NCBI RefSeq assembly: GCF_000716545.1 | Contig: NZ_JNWZ01000082.1 | Span: 1 to 30,595 of the forward strand | Direction of reading: 5' to 3' | Length of the DNA stretch: 30,595 bases | DNA from: Kitasatospora phosalacinea | Lineage (GTDB): Bacteria > Actinomycetota > Actinomycetes > Streptomycetales > Streptomycetaceae | In this document: positions 22,047-29,333 of the stretch, piece by piece | Numbering within the stretch: the first letter of the stretch is position 1 | Layout of the letters: the number at the start of each line of letters is the position of its first letter | The notes under the pieces: generated by a model | Database searches by the model: none | What the model saw: only the letters and a program-made list of their open reading frames with translations | Told to the model about the DNA's origin: nothing | Program-made: the position numbers and the translations under genes

Positions 22047-24521
22047 ATGAGACGCCGCGCGTTCCTCACCACCGCCGTCCTGACCGCCCTGGCCACCACC
22101 GTCCCCCCGGTGGCCGCGGCACCCGCCGCCCGCGCCGCCACGGCCGACGGCACCCCGCAGGCCCGGGCCGACCGGCTCCTCGCCGCCATGACGCCCGCCC
22201 AGAAGGAAGCGCTGATCCGGTGCGACTTCGGCGCGCTCGCCGGCCTGGGCATCCCGGCGCTGTCCATCGCCGACGCCTCGGCCGGCCTGCGCGGCGAGAG
22301 CGGCGTGACGGCCTTTCCCGTCCCGATCGCCCAGGCCGCCACCTTCGACGCCGACCGCACCGGCGCGCTCGGCGCCGCCATCGGCGCGGAGGGCCGCGCC
22401 AAGGGCTACAACAACCTCCTCGCCCCCACCGTCGACATCGCCCGGCACTGGCACTCGGGCCGCCAGGCCGAAGGCATGGGCGAGGACCCCTACCTCACCG
22501 GCACCCTCGCCGCGACCTTCACCGCTTCGATGCAGCAGCAGGGCGTCGTCGCCACCGTCAAGCACTTCGCCGCCTACACCCAGGAGGACAACCGGAGCGC
22601 GGTCAACGTCACCGTCTCCGACCGCGCCCTGCACGAGATCTACCAGGCCCCGTTCCGCCGGATCGTCGCCACCACCCCGCTGACCTCCGTGATGATGGCC
22701 TACCCCAAGGTCAACGGCGTCTTCGCCGTCCAGAGCCAGGCCCTGTTCGGAGACCTGAAGAACACCATCGGCCTGCAGGGCCACACCGTCCCCGACTTCT
22801 GGGCCGGAGACGACCAGGTCGCCGCCGTCCGCGCCGGGATGGACCTCGTCGGACTCGGCCCCGGCGGCGTCCAGGCCCCGGCCGGGAGCATCACCTCGGG
22901 CGTCGGTTCCGCCCGACTCGACGACGCCGCCCGCCGCGTCCTGGCCACCATGATCGGCGCCGGACTGTTCGACGAACCGCTCCCGGCGCCCGCCGCGAAC
23001 GTCAGCACCCGGGCCCACCAGGACCTCGCCCACGACCTCGCCGTCCACGGCACCGTCCTGCTGCAGAACAAGGGCGCACTGCCCCTGGCCAAGCCCGCCC
23101 GCATCGCCGTCATCGGCCCGGCCGGCACCGACGCCATCACCGGCGTCTCCGGCTCCAGCTACGTCGACCCCGGCACCTGGACCACCCCGCTGCAGGCCAT
23201 CCGCGACCGGGCCGGCAGCGCGACCACCGTCACCTTCGCCCAGGGCAGCGCCGGTGACGTCCCGCTCCCCGCCGTCCCCGCAGCCGTCCTGAAGACCGCC
23301 GCGGGCGCCACCGGACTGACCGTCAGCTACTACGCCGGCCCGCAGCCCACCGGCACCCCGATCGCCACCCGGACCGTCCCGGCCGTCGACTTCGCGCAGG
23401 CCCCGCTCGACGGCCTGCCCCCGGTCTGGTCCGCCCGCTGGACCGGCAAGCTCACCCCCACCGGCACCGGCCTGCACCGCTTCTCGCTGCTGCCCTCCGG
23501 AACGGCGAGCCTCGCCCTCGGCGGAGCCACCGTGGTCTCCGGCACCCGCCACATGGCCCGCTTCTTCCTCGGCCCCTACGACTACCCCCTCCAGGGCACC
23601 GCCACCCTCACCGCCGGCGCCCCCGTCGACCTCGAGGTCACCTACACCAACGCCAGTGCCCAGTACGGCGCCTGCGGCCTCACCCTCGGCTGGCAGCCCG
23701 ACTCCCTCATCCCCGCCGCGGTCGCCGCCGCGCGCGCCGCCGACACCGCCGTCGTCTTCGCCAACCGGATGGGCGGCGAGGACATGGACCACACCTCGCT
23801 CGACCTCCCCGGCGACCAGAACCAGCTCATCGCGGCCGTCGCCGCCGCCAACCCCCGCACCGTCGTCGTCCTCAACACCGACGGTCCCGTCGCGATGCCC
23901 TGGCTGAACTCCGTCAGCGGCGTCGTCCAGGCCTGGTACGGCGGACGCGCCACCGGCACCGCCCTCGCGGCCGTCCTGTTCGGCGACAGCGACCCCGGCG
24001 GGCGCCTGCCCGTCACCTTCCCCGCCACCGCGGCCCAGGGCGCCGGTGCCACCCCCGCGACCTACCCCGGCGACGGCACCACCGTCGCCCACAGCGAGGA
24101 CACCGCCGTCGGCTACCGCTACTACGACCGCTACGGCCAGAACCCCCTCTTCCCCTTCGGCCACGGCCTGTCCTACACCACCTTCGCCGTCGGAGAGTTC
24201 ACCCTCGCCTGGGACGCCTCCGCCAAGACCCTCACCGCCACCGCGAAGGTCACCAACTCCGGCACCCGCACCGGCTGGAGCGTCGTCCAGCTCTACGCCG
24301 CCCTGCCCGCCGCCGCCAACGCCGAACCCCGCCGCCTCGTCGGCTTCCGCAAGGTCCAGCTCGCCAAGGGCGCCGGCACCCGGGTCGCCTTCACCGTCAC
24401 CGCCCAGGACCTCTCCACCTGGCAGTCCGGCACCTGGTACCTCACCCCGGGCCTGTACACCCTCTCCGCCGGCCAGTCCTCCCACGACCTGCCCGTCCAG
24501 CGCACCGTCACCATCGGCTGA
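22047..24521 (+). CDS. Secreted GH3 beta-glycosidase with PA14 domain (Tat-type signal)
   Basis: Glycoside hydrolase family 3 exo-glycosidase, 824 residues from the ATG at 22047 with AGGAG upstream. The N-terminus MRRRAFLTT followed by a hydrophobic stretch and ARAAT fits a twin-arginine signal peptide, so the enzyme is probably exported folded. The GH3 barrel shows KHF at 172-174 and the nucleophile Asp250 in TVPDFWAG, where many relatives have SDW. A PA14 domain (about 424-552) is inserted in the C-terminal GH3 domain, and the acid/base is probably Glu578 in GGEDMDH. An Fn3-like domain closes the protein; the discoidin module of the first GH3 gene is absent. Its promoter holds AGAACGTTCT-type operators, tying it to the rhamnoside transporter rather than to the gentisate genes it faces. 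Beta-glucosidase is a guess; specificity is unknown. Confidence 0.93.
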   Translation: MRRRAFLTTAVLTALATTVPPVAAAPAARAATADGTPQARADRLLAAMTPAQKEALIRCDFGALAGLGIPALSIADASAGLRGESGVTAFPVPIAQAATFDADRTGALGAAIGAEGRAKGYNNLLAPTVDIARHWHSGRQAEGMGEDPYLTGTLAATFTASMQQQGVVATVKHFAAYTQEDNRSAVNVTVSDRALHEIYQAPFRRIVATTPLTSVMMAYPKVNGVFAVQSQALFGDLKNTIGLQGHTVPDFWAGDDQVAAVRAGMDLVGLGPGGVQAPAGSITSGVGSARLDDAARRVLATMIGAGLFDEPLPAPAANVSTRAHQDLAHDLAVHGTVLLQNKGALPLAKPARIAVIGPAGTDAITGVSGSSYVDPGTWTTPLQAIRDRAGSATTVTFAQGSAGDVPLPAVPAAVLKTAAGATGLTVSYYAGPQPTGTPIATRTVPAVDFAQAPLDGLPPVWSARWTGKLTPTGTGLHRFSLLPSGTASLALGGATVVSGTRHMARFFLGPYDYPLQGTATLTAGAPVDLEVTYTNASAQYGACGLTLGWQPDSLIPAAVAAARAADTAVVFANRMGGEDMDHTSLDLPGDQNQLIAAVAAANPRTVVVLNTDGPVAMPWLNSVSGVVQAWYGGRATGTALAAVLFGDSDPGGRLPVTFPATAAQGAGATPATYPGDGTTVAHSEDTAVGYRYYDRYGQNPLFPFGHGLSYTTFAVGEFTLAWDASAKTLTATAKVTNSGTRTGWSVVQLYAALPAAANAEPRRLVGFRKVQLAKGAGTRVAFTVTAQDLSTWQSGTWYLTPGLYTLSAGQSSHDLPVQRTVTIG

Positions 24522-24524
24522 CCG

Positions 24525-24998
24525 TCAGGCCCGGGGCGTCCCCGGCTCCGGGGAAGCCGGGGCGCCCCCGGCTCCGGCTCCGGCCGGCCCGGCGTCGATC
24601 TCGGCGACGAGGTCCTCGACCAGGGCCTTGACGGCGTCGCGGATCGGGCGGACGGCTTCGACGCCCCGGCCCGCCGGGTCGTCCAGGGTCCAGTCGCGGT
24701 AGTGCTTGCCGGGGAAGAAGGGGCAGGCGTCGCCGCAGCCCATGGTGATCACGTAGTCGGAGGACCGGACGGCCTCGGTGGTGAGGATCTTCGGCTCCTG
24801 GTCGGAGATGTCGATGCCGACCTCGGCCATCGCGGCGACGGCCGCCGGGTTGACCCGGTGGCCGGGGGCGGAGCCGGCGGAGCGGACCTCGACGCGGTCG
24901 CCGGCCAGGTGGGTCAGGAACCCGGCGGCCATCTGGGAGCGGCCGGCGTTGTGGACGCAGACGAAGAGCACGGAGGCGAGCGGCGCGGCGTCGGGCAT
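24525..24998 (-). CDS. arsC: Arsenate reductase, low-molecular-weight phosphatase type
   Basis: Reduces arsenate to arsenite for export. The fold is that of low-molecular-weight tyrosine phosphatases: the CX5RS loop VCVHNAGRS with catalytic Cys14 and Arg20, and the acid loop DWTLDDP with Asp107. Cys88 and Cys92 (MGCGDACPFFPGK) are the candidate resolving cysteines; their close spacing is common in actinobacterial enzymes and differs from the classic thioredoxin-linked type, so the electron donor (thioredoxin or mycothiol/mycoredoxin) is open. The last about 25 residues are a Gly/Ala/Pro-rich tail outside the fold, encoded over a strong hairpin. 157 residues, ATG with GGAAGGA upstream. Divergent from arsR-acr3, and only 3 bases from the convergent GH3 stop. 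Confidence 0.93.
   Translation of the reverse strand: MPDAAPLASVLFVCVHNAGRSQMAAGFLTHLAGDRVEVRSAGSAPGHRVNPAAVAAMAEVGIDISDQEPKILTTEAVRSSDYVITMGCGDACPFFPGKHYRDWTLDDPAGRGVEAVRPIRDAVKALVEDLVAEIDAGPAGAGAGGAPASPEPGTPRA
24533..24568. terminator. Hairpin inside the arsC 3' end, between convergent genes
   Basis: GGGGCG, one bulged T, then CCCCGGCT (24533-24547) pairs with AGCCGGGGCGCCCC (24555-24568), a 14-bp stem with one bulge and a seven-base loop. It starts 12 bases past the GH3 stop and lies within the last codons of arsC. With only 3 bases between the genes, it is the natural terminator for the GH3 transcript. Confidence 0.6.
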
Positions 24999-25063
24999 CG
25001 GGGTGTCCTTCCGGGAGGGGGAGTCGGGGGCGGCGGGGCGGTGGTACCGGCCCGGGGCGGTGT

Positions 25064-25077
25064 GAAATTATCAGTCC
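25064..25077 (+). promoter_or_regulatory. AT-rich -10 region for a leaderless arsR transcript
   Basis: AATTAT (25066-25071) stands exactly six bases before the arsR ATG, inside the only AT-rich spot of the gap. No Shine-Dalgarno precedes the ATG, so transcription may start at the initiation codon. On the opposite strand the same spot reads TGATAAT, a good -10 for arsC. No clear -35 is seen for either. Confidence 0.4.
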
Positions 25078-25383
25078 ATGGTGATGTCAGTCGACACTGA
25101 ACTGTTGCGGGTGCTGTCCGACCCGCTCAGGCTGCGGATCGTGACCCTGCTGGCCCACGAGACCCTGTGCACCACGCACCTGGTCGCGGAGACCGGCGCC
25201 CGCCAGACCAACCTCTCCAACCACCTCAGGGTGCTGCGGGACGCGGGCGTGGTGGAGACCGAGCCGTGCGGGCGCTTCACGTACTACCGGCTGCGGCCGG
25301 AGGTGCTGGAGTCGCTGTCCGGGCAGTTCGCCGGCCTCGCCGCCACCGCCCGCGCCAACGCCGACGCGAAGAGGTCCTGCTGA
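25078..25383 (+). CDS. arsR: ArsR-family arsenic repressor
   Basis: Winged helix repressor of 101 residues for the divergent arsC and for acr3. The helix-turn-helix reads THLVAETGARQTNLSNHLRVLRDAG (about 33-57), followed by the wing ETEPCGRFTYYRL. Cysteines are Cys31 (in the position of the classic metal-binding helix, here ETLCTTHL), Cys64 and the terminal Cys101; the classical CVC metal site is not kept, so arsenite sensing probably uses another cysteine set. The start is ATG 25078 or ATG 25084; neither has a ribosome site, suggesting a leaderless mRNA. The stop overlaps the acr3 start (TGATG), so the two are coupled. Confidence 0.93.
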   Translation: MVMSVDTELLRVLSDPLRLRIVTLLAHETLCTTHLVAETGARQTNLSNHLRVLRDAGVVETEPCGRFTYYRLRPEVLESLSGQFAGLAATARANADAKRSC

Positions 25384-26483
25384 TGTCCCGCACCGCGCCC
25401 GCCCCGGACGCCGGGCCCGAACCGCCCTCGGTCGCCGGGAAGCTGTCGTTCGTCGACCGCTACCTGGCGGTGTGGATCCTGGTCGCGATGGCCGTCGGCC
25501 TCGGCCTGGGACGCCTGGTCCCCGGGCTGGACGACGCGCTGGCGAAGGTCGAGGTCGGCGGGGTCTCGCTGCCGATCGCGCTCGGGCTGCTGGTGATGAT
25601 GTACCCGGTGCTGGCGAAGGTCCGCTACGACCGCCTCGACACCGTCACCGGCGACCGCCGCCTGATGGCGTCCTCGCTGGTCATCAACTGGATCGTCGGC
25701 CCGGCGGTGATGTTCGCCCTGGCCTGGATCTTCCTGGCGGACCTGCCCGAGTACCGCACCGGGCTGATCGTCGTCGGCCTGGCCCGCTGCATCGCCATGG
25801 TGATCATCTGGAACGACCTCGCCTGCGGCGACCGCGAGGCCGCCGCCGTCCTGGTCGCCCTGAACTCCGTCTTCCAGGTCGTCATGTTCGGCGTCCTGGG
25901 CTGGTTCTACCTCGACCTGCTCCCGGGTTGGCTCGGCCTCGGCGAGGGCGAACACCTCGACATCTCCACGGGGAGGATCGCCCTCAACGTCGTCGTCTTC
26001 CTCGGCATCCCGCTGGTCGCCGGCTTCCTCACCCGCCGGATCGGCGAGAAGAGGCTCGGCCGCGAACGCTACGAGGCGAAGGTGCTGCCGAGGATCGGCC
26101 CCTGGGCGCTGTACGGCCTGCTGTTCACCATCGTGATCCTGTTCGCCCTCCAGGGGAAGACGATCACCTCGCAGCCGCTGGACGTCGCCCGCATCGCCCT
26201 GCCGCTGCTCGCCTACTTCGCCCTCGTGTGGTTCGGCGCCTTCGCCCTCGGCAAGGGTCTCGGCCTCGGCTACGACCGCACCGCCACGCTCGCCTTCACC
26301 GCCGCCGGCAACAACTTCGAACTCGCCATCGCGGTCGCCATCGGCACCTTCGGCGTCACCTCCGGCCAGGCCCTCGCCGGCGTCGTCGGCCCGCTGATCG
26401 AAGTGCCGGTGCTGATCGCCCTGGTGTACGTCTCCCTCGCCCGGCGCCGGAAGTTCGACCCGGCGACGGTGGCGGCGGCCTGA
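25383..26483 (+). CDS. acr3: ACR3-type arsenite efflux permease
   Basis: Exports arsenite produced by ArsC. The 366-residue protein has about ten membrane helices of the bile acid/arsenite permease fold. The hallmark ARCIAMVIIWNDLACGD holds the conserved cysteine needed for arsenite transport in ACR3 proteins, and FTAAGNNFELAIAVAIGTFG near the end is the second family signature. The ATG overlaps the arsR stop by one base. It is convergent with a TauE-like gene 55 bases away, with no strong terminator seen. In streptomycete clusters this gene is often named arsB although it is not of the E. coli ArsB family. Confidence 0.96.
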   Translation: MSRTAPAPDAGPEPPSVAGKLSFVDRYLAVWILVAMAVGLGLGRLVPGLDDALAKVEVGGVSLPIALGLLVMMYPVLAKVRYDRLDTVTGDRRLMASSLVINWIVGPAVMFALAWIFLADLPEYRTGLIVVGLARCIAMVIIWNDLACGDREAAAVLVALNSVFQVVMFGVLGWFYLDLLPGWLGLGEGEHLDISTGRIALNVVVFLGIPLVAGFLTRRIGEKRLGRERYEAKVLPRIGPWALYGLLFTIVILFALQGKTITSQPLDVARIALPLLAYFALVWFGAFALGKGLGLGYDRTATLAFTAAGNNFELAIAVAIGTFGVTSGQALAGVVGPLIEVPVLIALVYVSLARRRKFDPATVAAA

Positions 26484-26538
26484 CCGGACGGCGGCGGCCT
26501 GGCCGGGCGGCGGCGCGCGAAAGGGGGGCGAGGGGGGC

Positions 26539-27318
26539 TCAGCGCAGACCCTGTGCGGCGTACAGCAGGCCGACGCCGGCGGCCAGGGCGCCGAGCAGCA
26601 GGCGCAGGACCCCGTCCGGCAGGCGCGGTTGCAGGCGGGCGCCGAGGTAGCCGCCGATCAGGCCGCCGGCGCCGCAGGCCAGGCCCAGCGACCAGTGCGG
26701 GGCGACGGCTCCCGGGGCGGTCAGCGACAGCAGCGCGTAGGTGGCCGCGCCGACCGTCGAGGTGACGAAGGTGGAGGCCAGCGCCGCCGGGGCGACGGCG
26801 GCCACCGGCACGCCGCGGCCCACCAGCACCGGCCCCAGGAGGGAGCCGCCGCCGATCCCGTAGATCCCGCCGACCGTGCCCACCGCCAGCGCCAGCGCGG
26901 TGGTGGCCCGGGCGGAGGGCGGCGAGGCGGCGGGGCGCCGGGCGGGGCGCAGGGCCCGGACGCACAGCCAGGTGCCGAGCGGCAGCAGCAGGGCGGCGGC
27001 CAGCAGCCGGAAGACCCGTGGGCCCGGGACGGCGAAGACCCTGATCAGCGCGCCCGCCACCACGCCCGGCACGGTGCCGGTGATCAGCAGCCTGGTCAGC
27101 GGCCCGCCCAGGCGCCCGGCCCGGCGGTAGCGCAGCAGCGCCCCCGGCCCGGCCACCACGTTGAACAGCAGGTTCGTCGGCGTCACCGCCGGACTGGGCA
27201 CCCCCAGCGCGCTGACCTGCACCGGCAGGAGGAACACCGCCCCCGACACGCCCACCGGGGTGGTGAACAGCGAGATCAGCAGCCCCGCGCCGAACCCGCC
27301 CGACTCCGTCAGCCCCAC
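26539..27318 (-). CDS. TauE/SafE-family membrane permease
   Basis: Predicted anion permease of 259 residues with about eight membrane helices in two repeats: VGVSGAVFLLPVQV near the N-terminus and VGGIYGIGGGSLLGPVLV in the second half, both typical of the family (sulfite, sulfonate or unknown anion export). The start is GTG with GGGAGGA upstream. It sits between acr3 and the second arsR, on the same strand as the latter, beginning 106 bases after the arsR2 stop, so it may be co-transcribed with arsR2 and under metalloid control. A direct role in arsenic resistance is not established for this family; substrate unknown. Confidence 0.88.
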   Translation of the reverse strand: MGLTESGGFGAGLLISLFTTPVGVSGAVFLLPVQVSALGVPSPAVTPTNLLFNVVAGPGALLRYRRAGRLGGPLTRLLITGTVPGVVAGALIRVFAVPGPRVFRLLAAALLLPLGTWLCVRALRPARRPAASPPSARATTALALAVGTVGGIYGIGGGSLLGPVLVGRGVPVAAVAPAALASTFVTSTVGAATYALLSLTAPGAVAPHWSLGLACGAGGLIGGYLGARLQPRLPDGVLRLLLGALAAGVGLLYAAQGLR

Positions 27319-27414
27319 CGCGCGTTCCTCCCGTCCCGGTCGATGCGGCAGCCTACGGGCCGCCCCGGGTGCGGGGTGCGGCGGCTCCGGTGGCGCGGGT
27401 CCGGGTCCGGGCCG

Positions 27415-27439
27415 GCGGTTCAGGTCAGCGGTTCAGGTC
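27415..27439. repeat. Tandem 13-base duplication at the end of the second arsR
   Basis: GCGGTTCAGGTC occurs at 27415-27426 and again at 27428-27439 (13-base period). On the coding strand this repeats GACCTGAACCGC, and the TGA stop of the minus-strand gene is formed at the joint of the two copies. Confidence 0.75.
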
Positions 27440-27784
27440 GAGCAGCTGGGCCAGGCCGGCGAGGACGGACGGTTCGACCCGGTAGTACACCCAGGTGCCG
27501 CGCCGCTCGGAGGCGAGCAGGCCGGCCTCGCGGAGCTTCTTCAGGTGGTGGGAGACGGTCGGCTGGGAGACGCCGACGTCCTGGATGTCGCAGACGCACG
27601 CCTCGCCGCCGGGGTGCGAGGCGACCTTGGAGAACAGCCGCAGCCGCACCGGGTCGCCCAGCGCCTTGAACATCGCCGCCATCCGGGCCGCGTCCGCCTC
27701 GGAGAGTTCCGCCGAGGTCAACGGCGGGCAGCACGGCACCACCTCCGGCGCGAGCACCGGCAACTCCACCCGTGAATTCGACAT
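27425..27784 (-). CDS. arsR: ArsR/SmtB-family metalloid-responsive repressor (second copy)
   Basis: Winged helix repressor of 119 residues. It carries two cysteine clusters: Cys18-Cys19 near the N-terminus (VVPCCPPL) and Cys63/Cys65 in EACVCD, the classic CVC metal site on the recognition domain. The CVC type is known from E. coli ArsR and the N-terminal pair resembles the Corynebacterium ArsR sensor, so this protein has both. The helix-turn-helix is VSQPTVSHHLKKLREAG (about 71-87). The ATG has no Shine-Dalgarno and lies six bases after a -10-like CAACAT, suggesting a leaderless transcript. An inverted repeat covers the start codon. It is divergent from the ArsO-like flavoprotein gene and likely represses both. 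Confidence 0.93.
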   Translation of the reverse strand: MSNSRVELPVLAPEVVPCCPPLTSAELSEADAARMAAMFKALGDPVRLRLFSKVASHPGGEACVCDIQDVGVSQPTVSHHLKKLREAGLLASERRGTWVYYRVEPSVLAGLAQLLDLNR

Positions 27785-27797
27785 ACGTCTATGTTGA
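27777..27797. promoter_or_regulatory. ArsR-type operator 1 in the arsR2/arsO gap
   Basis: TCGACATACGTCTATGTTGA (27778-27797) is an inverted repeat with eight-base arms, one mismatch and a four-base centre. It covers the arsR2 ATG and overlaps the -35 of the divergent flavoprotein gene. TTCGACA-ACGTC-AT recurs in inverted orientation at 27835-27853. Confidence 0.62.
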
Positions 27798-27819
27798 CAT
27801 CCATCGATCCAGCGGGCAA
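27791..27819 (-). promoter_or_regulatory. Promoter of the second arsR (leaderless)
   Basis: On the minus strand TTGCCC (27819-27814) and CAACAT (27796-27791) are 17 bases apart; the ATG follows six bases later, so transcript and reading frame would begin together. The -10 is weak. Confidence 0.4.
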
Positions 27820-27822
27820 GGT
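27794..27822 (+). promoter_or_regulatory. Promoter of the ArsO-like gene
   Basis: A perfect -35 TTGACA (27794-27799) is followed after 17 bases by a weak -10 CAAGGT (27817-27822). It overlaps the divergent arsR2 promoter and operator 1; transcription would start near 27829, just before operator 2. Confidence 0.5.
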
Positions 27823-27834
27823 CGGAGGCGACAG

Positions 27835-27853
27835 CATATCGACGTCTGTCGAA
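27835..27853. promoter_or_regulatory. ArsR-type operator 2 in the arsR2/arsO gap
   Basis: CATATCGACGTCTGTCGAA holds the inverted repeat TCGAC-N4-GTCGA. Its reverse complement aligns with operator 1 (TTCGACAKACGTCKAT). It lies just after the predicted +1 of the flavoprotein gene. Confidence 0.55.
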
Positions 27854-27907
27854 TCAGGCGGATCGCGGCGGGGCCGCACCGCCCAGCGCGAAGGGGAGCC
27901 AACCGCC

Positions 27908-29284
27908 ATGACCTCCGACACCAACGGCCTGCCCGTCCTCGTGATCGGCGCCGGACCGATCGGCCTGGCCGCCGCCGCCCACCTGCTGGAGCGCGGACTC
28001 GAACCGCTCGTCCTCGAGGCCGGGCCGTCGGCCGCCACCGCCGTCCGGGGCTGGTCGCACGTACGGCTGTTCTCCCCGTGGGCCGAGGTCGTCGACCCCG
28101 CCGCCGAGAAACTGCTCGCCCCCACCGGCTGGACCCGCCCCGACGGCGCCGCGTACCTGACCGGCGGCGACTGGGCGGCGCGGTACCTCCAGCCGCTCGC
28201 CGACGCCCTCGGCGACCGCGTCCGCTACGACTCCCGGGTCACCGGCGTCGCCCGCGCCGGGCGGGACCGGATCGTCGACGCCGGGCGCGAGGAGCAGCCC
28301 TTCACCGTCCACGTCACCCGCGCCGACGGCCGCGAGGAGCGCCTGCTCGCGCGCGCCGTGGTCGACGCCTCCGGCACCTGGGCCACCCCCGGCCCGCTCG
28401 GCGCCGACGGCCTGCCCGCCCTCGGCGAGCGCGCCGCCGCCGACCGCATCTCCTACCGCGTCCCCGACCTGCGCGACCCCGCCGTCCGGGCCCGCTACGC
28501 CGGGAAGCGCACCGCCGTCGTCGGTACCGGCGCCTCCGCGTTCACCGCGCTCGCGGCCCTCGCCGACCTGGCCGAGGAGGCGCCCGGCACCCACGCGGTG
28601 TGGGTGCTGCGCCGCGGCCTCACCGGCTCCACCTACGGCGGCGGCGCCGCCGACCAGCTGCCCGCCCGGGGAGCGCTGGGCCTCGCCGCCAAGGCCGCCG
28701 TCGAGGACGGCCGCGCCACCGCCCTGACCGGCTTCCGCACCGCCGCCGTCGAACGGGCCGCCGACGGCAGGCTGACGCTGGTCGCCGAGGACGGCGCCCG
28801 TGCCGAGGGCCTGGACGAGGTCGTCGCCCTGACCGGCCTGCGCCCCGACCTGTCCTTCCTCGCCGAACTGCGCCTCGCCCTGGACGACCGCCTCCAGGCG
28901 CCCGTCGAACTCGCTCCGCTGATCGACCCCAACCAGCACTCCTGCGGCACCGTCTACCCGCACGGCGCACGGGAGTTGGCCCACCCGGAGCAGGGCGTCC
29001 ACCTGGTCGGCATGAAGTCCTACGGCCGCGCCCCGACCTTCCTCGCGCTGACCGGCTACGAGCAGGTCCGCTCGGTGGCCGCCGCCCTCGCGGGCGACCA
29101 CGAGGCCGCCGCCCGGGTCGAACTCGCCCTCCCCGAGACGGGCGTGTGCGGCGGCGCCGGTCTCTACGACGAACCCGCCGGGGAACGGGACGGCGGCTGC
29201 TGCGGCACCCCCGCCGCACCGCGGCTCATCACCCTCGGCGTCCCCCCGGCGGGCGGGTCCTGCTCGTCCGGGGGCGGCTGCTGA
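27908..29284 (+). CDS. arsO: ArsO-like FAD/NAD(P)-binding monooxygenase with cysteine-rich tail
   Basis: Flavin-dependent oxidoreductase of 458 residues. The first Rossmann motif is VIGAGPIGLAAAAHL (about 12-26) for FAD, and the second, VVGTGASAFTALAAL (about 204-218), is for NAD(P), as in flavin-containing monooxygenases. Related flavoproteins named ArsO occur in streptomycete arsenic clusters (arsRBOCT), where their reaction is not firmly known. The last about 45 residues form a Gly/Pro-rich tail with Cys414, Cys431-Cys432, Cys452 and the terminal Cys458, which may bind a metalloid or hand it to a partner. The ATG at 27908 with AGGGGAG upstream is chosen; the open frame runs further back through the operators. 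It is divergent from arsR2 and convergent with an MFS gene. The function is inferred from context. Confidence 0.82.
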   Translation: MTSDTNGLPVLVIGAGPIGLAAAAHLLERGLEPLVLEAGPSAATAVRGWSHVRLFSPWAEVVDPAAEKLLAPTGWTRPDGAAYLTGGDWAARYLQPLADALGDRVRYDSRVTGVARAGRDRIVDAGREEQPFTVHVTRADGREERLLARAVVDASGTWATPGPLGADGLPALGERAAADRISYRVPDLRDPAVRARYAGKRTAVVGTGASAFTALAALADLAEEAPGTHAVWVLRRGLTGSTYGGGAADQLPARGALGLAAKAAVEDGRATALTGFRTAAVERAADGRLTLVAEDGARAEGLDEVVALTGLRPDLSFLAELRLALDDRLQAPVELAPLIDPNQHSCGTVYPHGARELAHPEQGVHLVGMKSYGRAPTFLALTGYEQVRSVAAALAGDHEAAARVELALPETGVCGGAGLYDEPAGERDGGCCGTPAAPRLITLGVPPAGGSCSSGGGC

Positions 29285-29295
29285 CCGTCGGCGCG

Positions 29296-29320
29296 GGCCC
29301 CGCCCGCCACGGGCGGGGCC
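29296..29320. terminator. Bidirectional hairpin terminator
   Basis: GGCCCCGCCCG (29296-29306) pairs perfectly with CGGGCGGGGCC (29310-29320) around a three-base loop, in the 49-base gap between two convergent genes. It can serve both transcripts. Confidence 0.8.
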
Positions 29321-29333
29321 GGGGCCGTGCGGG

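Noticed and set aside
25070..25105. Possible ArsR operator around ATCAGTCCATGGTGAT at the arsR start
   Set aside because: The ATCA/TGAT arms are not centred on the inner CCATGG, so the symmetry is imperfect; kept only as an AT-rich promoter region.
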